From Pelecanus crispus (taxonomy: Eukaryota > Chordata > Aves > Pelecaniformes > Pelecanidae): a stretch of 64,000 bases of DNA. Below, piece by piece: positions 22,801 to 32,565 of this stretch. Under the pieces are notes generated by a model. It was not told the DNA's origin, did not search any database, and was given only the letters and a program-made list of their open reading frames with translations. The position numbers and the translations under genes are program-made. Position 1 is the first letter of the stretch; each line of letters begins with the position of its first letter. Where the stretch lies: the NCBI RefSeq assembly GCF_030463565.1, contig NC_134662.1, positions 3,782,001 through 3,846,000 on the forward strand, given 5' to 3'.

Positions 22801-25800
22801 CGGGCGTGACGTGGGAGGAATGCTGTGCCAACGGCAATGTGGACGTGGCTTGGTCTAATTACACCTACCCAGGCAACAAGATCAGCCTGCTGGGCTTCCT
22901 GGGGCTGGTGACCTGCCACCCCTGCAAAGGTGAGCGCAGCCGTGGGGCGAGCGGGCTGCGGCAGGGCTGAGCTCTGCCTGGGGACGATGCTCGGAGCCCG
23001 CAGCTCCGGGTGAAGCGGCAGTGACGGGGCTGGGCTGCCCCTCACCAGGCAGGGCTCTCCCAGTGCCCTCCTGGGCTGTCTGGGACACGCGGGGACCCCG
23101 GGGAGCGCCGACCCCGTGCTCCTGCCGCTACAGCGCCGGGACGGGTGCTGCCATGGGGCCAGAGCTCACGGGCCAGCCTCCGTCCCCTGGCAGCTCTCAC
23201 TTTGTGTGTATTTTTGTATCCCGCTCTGCAGTGGGATGCGTGACCCGGGTCTTGGCTGGGCAGCCCGAGCGCAAGGAGCTGAGCTGGGGCTCCCTGTTCC
23301 CAGGTTAACTCTGCTGTGGCTGGGGCCTCCCGCCCCTGCCCTTGCCAGATCTGCTCAGAGGGAAACTTCTTAAGGTTTTTTTTTTTTTCTTTTTTTAAGG
23401 AAAAAAGATCTTTCTTCCCCTCTGCTCCCCCTGCCTCCTCCCAGCGTGTGTGTGAAATGGCTTTATGTAATGGGCAGTTCCAGAAGTGGAAACTCTCCAG
23501 CTGTGAGTTCCAGCCCCGCCAGATGTTTTGGCGCGCGCCGGAGGCGCGGATCCCCCAGTCGCACTTGCGTGGCCGTGTGAGAACATGCTCGAGGACCTGC
23601 TGACCGCAGTAGGCAGGAGCAGGTCTTTGGAAGGTCACGTTGTTATTTGCTTAAAGGGGGGGGGGGGGAGAGAAAAAGAAAAAAAAAAGGCTCTTAACAA
23701 AAACTGCTTCTTCCAGCCCCTCTGCACCCCCCGGTGCTGTGGCCCTGGCTGCTCTTTGGCCCTGTCCTGGTGAGGCTTGGGGTCGCACCCTGTGCCAGCT
23801 GAAGGCTGAGTGAAGATCCTGGCCCTGGCTTTCTGCCCCATCTCCCACCACGGGCTCGGCCCCACGGTGGCCGGGCAGGCTGGCCCTGCTTGGCGGGGGC
23901 CCTGCTGGTCCCGGGAATACCGGGACCCTCTCCAGGGGCTGGCTGGGGAGCGCGGCTCCCCCCATGCCCAGGGCAGCGTGCGGTGAGGATGGGCAGCCCT
24001 CGTCCCAGGGGTCTGCCCTCACCTCTGCAGGGAGGCTGGGGGACACGGGGGGGCTGCCAGCGGCCGCAGACCGCGGTGGGGGCTGGGGATCATCAGGATC
24101 TGGGAAGCAGGACCTTTGCTGAAACCGCCGGAGAGCCCGGCCGGCACGTACACCGCAACTCCCCACCCTTCAGAAAGCCCCTGCCTGTCCCATCCAGATG
24201 GAGCTGGTGCTGCTCCCCACCGGGCTCCAGCGAGCTGGAGGCCTTGGAAAAGGGCGGATGAGACGAGCCGTGCTCCCGCTCCCCCGGCTCGCAGGGCCGG
24301 GAGAGGTTACTCCAGGATAAAGTGGGCTGCAGCCACCAGCCCTGCGCCAGCAGCCGGGGCGGCCGAGCCCCGCGGGAAGGTGCTGGCCGGACCCCGGGGG
24401 CTCCACAATGGGCCTCCAGTGGGGAGGCGAAATTCCTGGCTCCAGCTGTTGGGGACATGGTGTCCCCCCCCCGGAGAGCTGGTGCAGGGCGGGGGAGAGC
24501 TGGGTGGCGGAGTTGGGGTCACGGGCGGGGGGTCCCGCCACCTCCCTCCCGTGCTGAGACCGTGCGGATGGCCGGACCCTGCCGCGCTGGCCGCAGTGTC
24601 CCGGAGCAGAGGGTGACGAAGGTCCTGCTTGCTCTGGCAGCGCTGGGGCACGGGTCATGCCCCGCTGCCCCAGGGTTTCATCCCTGTGGCTTTCAGCAGA
24701 GATGCTGCCAGGGCTCAGCATGCTGCTCTCTCCTTCCCTTGGACAGGCCCCAGCTATGGAAATCAGGGAGCAAACTGGGAAACTGTCTCCCACCGGGGAA
24801 TTTCCCCTGGGGAGAGCTGGGCCAAGCAGACAGGGAATTTCCCCTTCCCCCTCCTCCTCCTCGCCCCCGCTGTCTCCCAAAGTGACCCATCTCCGGCAGG
24901 GAAATCCCCCTCTGTACCTCCCAACAGCTCCCAGCACACACCCTGTCTGCGGGAATCCCTCCTGCTTGGGGGTGAATCCCCATCTCGGGAAGTTTCTGGG
25001 TCCTGCCTGGCCTTCATCCCCGCGGGTGCTGATGGAGCCGCATCCCTGCATCCGGAGGCAGCCCTGCACCCCCCAACTCCCGGCATCACCCGTGTCCCGG
25101 AGAGCTCAGGGGGCAAAGCGTCCCTTTGGGGCGAGAGCTGTGTGCGTGCGTTGGGGGGAGCGAGGGGCTTCCAGAAGTCCCCGCCGTGGGCTGGGTGCTG
25201 ACCCCTTTGCCTCTCCCCACGGAGCCACCGGGGTCCGGGACGGGCCCCTGGTCGGAGCTGGCGGCCCCTCTCCGTCCCCCCCAGCGTGGGTGCGGCCCCG
25301 GGGCAGCGCTGGCGGGACCCTCTGAACCCGGCCCCCGTGCTGGCCGGGAGGCGACCCGGGGGACAAAGCAGCCGCCTGTCTGGGGATCTGCGCTCGCTGC
25401 TGCGTCCCGCTCTTGTGTTCAAGTCACGGAGGCCCGGAGCGAAACAGGGCTGGGTATTGTCTGGTGGAAGCGGCGTTCTTGATTGCCCAGACAACTTGCG
25501 AAGCCCAGTTCCTTCTGGAGGAGCTGGGGCCTTGCGGAGATAGATTTTTCCATTGCACAAGAAAAAGAAATGTCTCCTTCCAAAAAATAAATACATAGAA
25601 ATGAGTGAGCTGGTGCTGAGCGGAGGGCCGGGGCTCTGGCTGGGGCGAGTGCTGGATGATCGTGCGGAGCTCCAGCCAACGACCTGCTCCTTGGCGGAGC
25701 TGAGCAGATCCAGATGCTGCTCGGGGCGGCTCGGCGTCAGCGTGCGCGTTGTGACCCCGGGAGGGATTTGCGACCCCGCGGGCTGACGCTGGCCCTGCCC

Positions 25801-28241
25801 CTGACCTGGTGCTGCCCGGTGGGGCCGGGGTGCTGGGCAGGACGGATCCTTCCCTCGTGGGTGGCAGCCGTCGCCGCTCCCTCACGTGCTGCTCCCCTCT
25901 GTCCCCAGAGAGCTGCGAGGGGGTGGTGTGCGGCCCCGACAAGGTCTGCAAGATGAAGCACGGCCGGCCCCAGTGTGCCTGTGCCCCCGACTGCTCCAGC
26001 CTGCCCCGCAAGCTGCAGGTCTGCGGCTCCGACGGCTACACCTACCGAGATGAGTGCGACCTGCTGACGGCCAAGTGCAGAGACCACCCCGACCTCGAAG
26101 TCATGTACCAGGGCAAATGCAAAAGTAGGTCTGGTCACACCCCCCACCCCGTTTCATCCCGTCCCCACCCTGTCCCTGTCCCATCCCCTGCGGCTCTCGC
26201 GCTCCCAGCTCCACGCGGGACCGGTGCGAGCTGCGCCCGTCTTGCAGGGAGATGAACGGCAGCGTGGGTCCCGGGGCGCACGCGCTCGCCGGCCATCCTG
26301 GCACACCGCGAGCCACTCTGGTGCGGAGAGGAAGGGTCGCCGTGCCGTGCCGTGCCGGCACGGCCGGGCACGTCCTCCCCTCTCCCACCCGGGAAGCTGG
26401 GTCTCCCCCGTTCTCCCCGCCCCGCGGGCAGCGTGTCGGGGAGCAGCCGTCCTGCCCCAAGCACTCCCATCGCCCCTGCGGCTCCGCCAGCTCGGCGCAG
26501 GGCGTTTGTAACCAGTGCCCGGCCCTGGCTGTGCCCGGGGAGGGAAGGTCTGCCCCGGCACGGGGCTCTGCCTGCGGCACCGTACCTGGCGAGGGGGCAT
26601 TGCTCCGCAGCCAGCCCCGCGCCGACGGGCAGCAGCAGCGGCCCCCGGCCCGCGGGGGAGTCGCGTCCCTTGGCATCGCCCTCGCTGCGCTGCCTGCAGC
26701 CGGCTGGAGCTGGCACCCACCCGGCTGGCACCCACCGGCCACCCAGGGCCCCAGCCCAGCCGCCCCGGCGGGGACGCGGCAGCGGAGCCGCCTGCGATGC
26801 CGACGCAGCCTGTCAGTGCGATGGGGGATTAGCCTCGCCGTGGGCTGAGGAATAACAGTCCGTAAAATGTCACTTACGAACATCAAGCCCCTCTTTTTGT
26901 TGTTTTGTTAAAGAGAGCAGCAATCCTCCTTGCCCTGCCAAGAACTGTCAGAATTATTATGATTATTTTTGCCAGCTCTCCTCTCTGAAATGCTTTGCCT
27001 GTCAACCTCTGGACTGCACAGGGAAATGTGGGGCAAGAAATGTGAGTTGCGAGCTGGGAGTTGCAGATGCCAAATCTCCTTCCAATCCGGCAGGGAAAGA
27101 GAGGAAGGCGAAGGGATAGCGTTGCAAAGTGTTTACGGTGTCCGGGGAGCGCTGCGGGTCCTGGCGCGCTCCTGCTGCTGCCGCGGGGTTGTGCCGGGGC
27201 GGGGGGCCGCGGGGCTGGCAGGCTGCACGGACCCCGGGGGTTTGCTGCGGGATTGGGGGGGTGCACGAGCCCCCCGCTCTGTGCCAGCTCGGCAGAGCTC
27301 CGTGCAGGGCCTGATCCTGTCCGCGCAGGCTCCCGCCACCCTCCGCCCTCGCTCGCAAGGGCTGGGCTGGCTCCAGGGTGACCCTGCCCTTCCCCTCTCG
27401 CCGGGGCGTGCGGCGCGGCGGCTGCCAGCCTGGCCGGAGCGGCTGCTGCTCCTTTGCCAAGGCACCTGCGTGGGGCCGCTTGCCCCAGCCGGGTCCCACT
27501 GCGCCAAGCCGGGCTCAGGCCCACGCGCTCCGGCTCCGCAGCCGGACGTCAGCTCCCTCCCCGGCGCGGCGAGGCTCTGGCCGGCGCCGTGCCCGAGGGC
27601 TGCGGGGCCGCGCGGTCCCTCGTACCCGCGACGTCGGCCCCTGCCAGCTCCCGTCCTCGGGAGCGGTGGCGATGGGGGAGCTTGGGACCCTCCAGTCCCC
27701 CGGTAGCTAAAGGCAGGAGGGCATCCGGGCTGCCCGGGTTTCCTGGCAAGATCCCCGGCTGCCCACCCGGGTTGGAGGAGCCGCGGGGGGATGATGGGCG
27801 TCCCCAGCTCATTTCGGCCGGCGAGGCTCAAGCTGTGGCCGCGCGTGCTTCCCCGCAGAGTCGTGCTCCAGCGTGGTGTGCCCCGGCACCCACACCTGCG
27901 TGGTGGACCAGACGGGCAGCGCCCACTGCGTGATGTGCCGGACGGCTCCCTGCCCGGAGCCCACCAGCCTGGACCACGCCCTCTGCGGCAACAACAACGT
28001 CACCTACCCCTCGGCGTGCCACCTCCGGCGGGCCACTTGCCACCGCGGCCGCTCCATCGGCGTGCGCCACTACGGGAGCTGCTCAGGTGAGCGGGGCGTC
28101 CCGGGGGGGAGCAGGCTCAGACCCCCAGCGCCCGGCCGCCCCTCGCGCCCCCCTCACCGCTTCTCCCCCTCTCCTGCTCCGTTTCCAGCTGCGGCCAAAT
28201 TCTCCCCGGAGATGGACAACGCCGAAGAGAACTACGTGTGA
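19823..28241 (+). CDS. FSTL3: FSTL3, follistatin-like 3 (complete, 5 exons, 247 aa)
   Basis: FSTL3 is a secreted antagonist that traps activin, myostatin and related TGF-beta ligands. Exons: 19823-19883, 22744-22929, 25909-26124, 27859-28086 and 28189-28241. All have AG/GT borders and every join is phase 1. Residues 1-19 form a signal peptide ([19 protein letters not shown]). Residues 22-82 are the N-terminal ligand-binding domain ([38 protein letters not shown]). Residues 83-154 and 155-230 are two follistatin/Kazal domains, each on one exon ([26 protein letters not shown]). There are only two such domains, with no heparin-binding insert, which separates FSTL3 from follistatin (three). The acidic tail [10 protein letters not shown] parallels the human ending EENFV. 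Sequons are at N59 (NYT) and N201 (NVT). Human FSTL3 is 263 aa, so this is full length. It is convergent with PRSS57. Confidence 0.97.
19884..22743 (+). other. FSTL3: FSTL3 intron 1
   Basis: This 2.9 kb intron interrupts the codon for Gly21. It is GC-rich apart from an AT-richer stretch with an A-run at about 21835-21985. No additional exon is recognised. Confidence 0.8.
22930..25908 (+). other. FSTL3: FSTL3 intron 2
   Basis: This 3.0 kb phase-1 intron lies between the N-terminal domain and the first follistatin domain. It contains a T-run near 23379-23398 and a G-run/A-run pair near 23657-23688. An AT-richer patch lies at about 25540-25605. No exon or transposon is recognised. Confidence 0.8.
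26125..27858 (+). other. FSTL3: FSTL3 intron 3 with AT-rich island
   Basis: This 1.7 kb intron separates the two follistatin domains. It is GC-rich except for a clear AT-rich island at about 26845-27065 (TTTTTGTTGTTTTG, AATTATTATGATTATT), a candidate enhancer. No additional exon is seen. Confidence 0.75.
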
Positions 28242-28755
28242 ATCCTCCCTCGCCGTGAGGCTGGACCCAGGAGACAGGGGCATTATGTGTATATTGTACA
28301 AACCATATACCTGATATTTATTAAGATAAAAAGATCCTTATTTATACCCGTGTATGTTATGCAGTCGCAGGGGGCCCGATTCTCGGTCCTGCCGGCCGGG
28401 GAGCAGGGGAGGGAGCTCCCAGCCCGCGTGGCCGGAGCGATGCCGAGCCACCCCGGGGATGCTCCGGTGCCCGGCAGAGCTTTCCGCCGGCCAGCGCCCG
28501 CTCCTGGCACTCGCAGGGCCCTTCCCCGCAGCCGGCGAGGCGCGGAGGGGGTGTCCGTGCTGCCGCGCGTTGGGCCCCCCCACGTGTCCTTGGCCGGCAG
28601 CCCTGGACCTATTTATTTTTGGATTGAATTCTCGGTACTCTGCTGACGTTTCTGGCCGGGACCTCGAGGTCTAGAGGGAATCTGCACTTTCGCCTCAGCC
28701 CCAGCTGCCAGCGGCAGGAAAGGCAGCACGGCGCTGCATTGGATCGGAGAGAGCT

Positions 28756-28812
28756 GCATATATATATATATTTTATATATATATCTATATATATAAAAAT
28801 ATATATATACAC
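28756..28812. repeat. Alternating AT microsatellite in FSTL3 3' UTR
   Basis: Interrupted TA dinucleotide repeats (CATATATATATATA ... TATATATCTATATATATA ... ATATATATATA) are largely self-complementary and could fold into an RNA stem. A shorter sister tract lies at 29446-29475. Confidence 0.85.
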
Positions 28813-29597
28813 GTATGCTATTTTCTCCTAAAGTTTTAGCGCGTGTGTGTTAAAACGGATTTTAGTTTAGGTTTTCCCGGGTCCTTTCTTCGGAGGCGAC
28901 GCCAGCGCCTGGAGGGCTGGTGCCGCGGCGGCCGGGCACCGCTGCGCACCGTGGGCCGGGGCAGCCCTGACCGGGGGGCACAGCCGCTGCTGCGGGTGCC
29001 CCTGCCCCGAGCCCATCGCCCAGGGGACAGCCCCCTCTTCATCTCTCCCTGCCAAAACCTCTTTGAAAGCAGCCCAGGCTGCAGGGGGAGAGGGGGGGGG
29101 GTCCGCATTTGCAGGGCCGGTGCTGGGCGAAGCAGCCGTGGGGTGCCCCGGGGATGGTGCTCAGCTCCCAGCCCCACTGCAGAGCCGCTGTGGGGCTGCG
29201 GGGCCGGAGTGGCCGTGGGGAGCGCAGCTCGGTGCGGGGGGGGGGACAGGAGAGGGGCGATGGCCCTGCTCGCCCCCCCCCAGGGACCCCCAGCCCGGCT
29301 CCCCCTCGGCTGCGCAGCCCCGGCCCCATCTCCCGCACCCCCTGCTCCGTCTGTATTTATTTTTACTTCTTCTCCCATTTTGTGTGTTGTCACCTGTGTA
29401 AATACCATCTCATCTCTGACACTGAGAAGCTATTGCCTTTATATAAATATCATATATATAATATATATATAAATACCCTATTTTCTATTTTTGTATGATG
29501 GCGTTCCAATTCCTGAGACAGACGCTATGGGAACATATACATTTCCTATTCCATATTGTTAGGGGCATTTTACAGCTGTGTTACGATTTGGATTATC

Positions 29598-29603
29598 ATT
29601 AAA
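29598..29603 (+). terminator. FSTL3: FSTL3 polyadenylation signal (ATTAAA)
   Basis: This is the common ATTAAA variant at the end of the AT-rich FSTL3 3' UTR. It is followed by an A-run and then a T/G-rich stretch (GTTTTGTTCAG) about 30 bases on, consistent with a downstream element. GC-rich intergenic DNA resumes after it. Confidence 0.55.
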
Positions 29604-30267
29604 AAAAAAAAGAACAAACGGTGCTGCGGGTCCAGTTTTGTTCAGCAGGTTTTGGGGCCGCAGGAGGCAGCTGCGTTCCCTGGGGCTGGTTCCCCTGCAG
29701 CATCGCTGCTTGCCCCCTCACCGGGGGTCCGGGGGTCAAGGCAGGCGTGGGCAGAGGGGCACGGGGGCACCTGGGGTGGGAGAATCCCCCCCGGGCAGCA
29801 GGTGAGGAGCTCAGCCCCGCTCCCAGCCTGCGTCTGCTTCAGCGTGGCGTTGGAGTTTTTCCAGCCCGGCCGAAGCCGCTCTCTGCAGCGGGAGGAATGG
29901 GGAGAGCGAGGAAGAGCAAACACACCAAGCAGCAGCGCAGATAAATCTGTTCCCAATAGCAGGCCGTGCCATGAGGGTTTGGTATTTCACAAAACAATTC
30001 CTGCCGTTAATTGGGTCCTGATGCGCGATGCTTTCCCGGCGGCAGGAGCCCGGGCGGCAGCCTGCGGCTTGGCGCTCCAAGCTCAACGGGAGCTGCTGCC
30101 GGTTCCCCCTCGGCCGCGTCCCCAGTGCTGGGGGCAGGCACGGCGCAGTCCCCCACGCCCCTCCGAACCTCACCGAACCACGCGTGGACGGGCTCCGGCA
30201 CGGCCCCGACGGCAGCGGGGTGCTCCGACAGACTCCCCTGACCCCCCCACCCCAGGACCTGGGCGGA

Positions 30268-30440
30268 GGGGTTACACGGGGAAACTGAGGCACCATAAAG
30301 CAGCGATGGGGAACGAGACCTTCGCTCCTGGCTGGCACCCTCAGCCCTCCCCGCAGTCCGGGAGGATGCTGAGCATCACACAGGATCCGGCCCAGGCTGC
30401 AGCCTGGCTTGAACCTGGGCGTCTCGTGCACCCCAGAGCT
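30268..30440 (+). repeat. Ancient MIR-like SINE fragment
   Basis: The order GGGGAAACTGAGGCACC, CATCACACAGGATCC and CTTGAACCTGGGCGTCT matches the 3' half of MIR (gaaactgaggc ... gtcacacagc ... ttgaacccaggtct). It is the best preserved of the SINE fossils in the window, still heavily diverged. Confidence 0.6.
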
Positions 30441-31787
30441 GCGCTGAGCCCGGCCAGGCACCGCTGCCAGGCAGCGGCATCGCAACCTGGGGCGGGCACG
30501 GCAAGGGCTCTCCTGCAGCTCCTTGCTACCCACCCAAGCTCAGCAAAATAACCCCCACCCTCCCCGCTTTTGGGGATTTTGGAGATGGGTTAAAGGACCT
30601 GCCAAAACGCTGCCCAGGACTTTCCCTGGCGCCAGCATTTGCTGCACGTGGTGGTGTGTGGCCTGGGTTTCTCTACAGCCCGCCCGCAGCGCCTTCCTCC
30701 CCAAGGCAGCTCGCCTCCCTCCGCCTGCCCCGGCCGGAGGGTTTGGCCCCCGAAGCGCCTGGCGCTCTGCCCCGCGCCGAGCCCGCGGGCACGGGCCGCA
30801 GCGGCGACGTCAGCTCCTGCCGATGAGCGGGAGATTTCGGCTTCCAAAACACGGCTGTGAGTCAGGCGCCTCCTTCCCGCTGGTTTTTGGGTGGTCTGGG
30901 ACAAGCCAGCACAGGCGCCGGCTCTCCAGGCTTCCTGGCAGCGTGCAGAAGCCCCGGGGCTGGCAGCCCTGCCCCGGCATCCTGGGGGGTGTGCCCCACG
31001 CCGCCGGTGCCAGGAGCCCACGGCGATTTGGGGCTTCCTTGGAGGCTGGCAGCCTGGCAGGGGTCTGTCCTCTGCTGGGCATCCCCACCATCCCCAAGGC
31101 CCACCGCTGCATCCCCCTGACCCCGTGCAAAGCCCTGCAGCGGGGGGCTGGGATTGCACTGGAGGGGATGGGGCAGGGCACCGCACAGAGCGGCAGCCAA
31201 AGCTCCTGGAGTCGCCGGCGCGGGACCACGGGGACCGCAGGGGTGAGGGCGCCTTCTGGGGACCTCTTGGCATGCTGGCCTGGCTCCAGCCTTCATCCTG
31301 CCCAGCCGAGCCCCCAAGGGTGCTGCGATGGCCCGTGCCCGATGCCGCCGCTGGCTGCAGCCTCCTGCGGGACCCCCCCGGGGCAGGGAGGGTGGCTGCG
31401 AGGCCGCGGCGTGCCAGCAATTTTGCAGCTAAACCAAACAACCGGGAGCAGAGAACGTCTGGGTCTGTCCCCAGAGACGGCCGCGACGCCGGGCAGAGTC
31501 CCACGCCGTTGCGCGTGTCTCAGCTGAGACCCGGCAGCAGCTCGGCACATGTCCCCCCCAGCCCAGCTTGGCGTGGGCAGCTCCCAGCCCCCGCGGCCGC
31601 CCAGCTCCCCGCGGGGCGAGCGCCCGTCTGCACGCCCGAGCGTGCTGGGGAGGCAGGTGAGGCTCTCGCCGGGATCCCCGCGGGCTCTGCCAGCGCAGCC
31701 GGGTGGCTGGGAGCCCATCTGCCCCCGGGAGGTGTCTGTGGTTCCCCTGTTTGGGGGGTCCCTTAGCGTGGTGGGGAGGGTGCGGTG

Positions 31788-31858
31788 TAGGACGGGACGG
31801 GACAAGACGAGACAGGGTGGGATGAGACAGGGTGGAACGGGATGGGACGGGATGGGGA
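31788..31858. repeat. GGGAC/GGGAT-type microsatellite
   Basis: This is an irregular tandem run of five-base words (GGGAC, GGGAT, GAGAC, GGGTG) over about 70 bases in intergenic DNA. It is purine-rich on the plus strand. It has no coding meaning. Confidence 0.7.
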
Positions 31859-32430
31859 GCCCCACCCCGGCGGGACGGCAGCGCCGGTGCTGCTGGGGAT
31901 GCTCCGTGGGGTGGCAGCGCCTGGATGCGGATCCTGGCTCCTCTGGGGCAGGGCCTGGTCCTGAGTGGGGGCTGCCGCTTCCCACCTTCCTCCTGCACCC
32001 CCTGCTCCATCCACCTCAGCCCAGGGGGTCTGGCTGGGACCGGAGCAGAAACGGGAGCAGCGGGATGGTGTGAGAGGGGGTTGTAGTGTGGCAGGGGAAG
32101 GGCGAGAGGGGAAAATGGGGAAAAACCAGCCCCCGTTGAGACGGGCAGCAGCCCCGATCAGCCCTTCCCGGCTCAGCTGCCCACCAGGAGATTAAAGGGG
32201 GTAAACCCCCCCACCCAGATTCTGCTGGCTCCCTGGGTGGGGGGGCTCGGGCTCGGTCTGGGTCCCCCCATCACGTCCCTGGGGCAGGATCAGGGTGGGC
32301 AGGGGCTGGGGGGGGGGGTGAGTGTCCCTGGGGCTCCCGCCTGTCCCAGAGCCGGGGGCTGTGGCCCCCCGTAAGGGGGGAGCAGGGTGGGTAGGGGGAA
32401 GGGGAACAGACAGAGGTCTGGCAAGGAGGT

Positions 32431-32436
32431 TTTATT
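32431..32436 (-). terminator. PRSS57: PRSS57 polyadenylation signal (AATAAA)
   Basis: TTTATT on the plus strand is AATAAA on the minus strand, about 130 bases beyond the PRSS57 stop codon. This gives a short 3' UTR of roughly 150 bases ending near 32415. Confidence 0.75.
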
Positions 32437-32565
32437 GAGGAAGGCAAACGCTGCCGCTGCAAGAGGCCGAGTGAGGGGCAGGGGCTTCTTGTACAGCCTG
32501 GGGGGAGCCTCGCCAAGCGGCAGAGTTGCTCTCCTGCCCTGCTCTGCGTCGAGGAGCCCTGAGCA

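Larger units (their letters stand above)
28242..29620 (+). other. FSTL3: FSTL3 3' UTR, AU-rich
   Basis: About 1.4 kb follows the stop codon before the ATTAAA signal at 29598-29603. It has ATTTA elements (near 28316, 28340, 28612 and 29353), a Pumilio-type site TGTAAATA at 29397-29404, and two alternating AT tracts (28756-28812, 29446-29475). AU-rich 3' UTRs usually mark short-lived, post-transcriptionally controlled mRNAs. The UTR limits are inferred from the signal and base composition. Confidence 0.65.
29621..32415. other. FSTL3-PRSS57 convergent intergenic region
   Basis: The 3' ends of FSTL3 (plus) and PRSS57 (minus) face each other across about 2.8 kb. It holds an old MIR-like fragment and a short GGGAC/GGGAT microsatellite, both listed separately. 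No gene is recognised on either strand. Confidence 0.7.
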
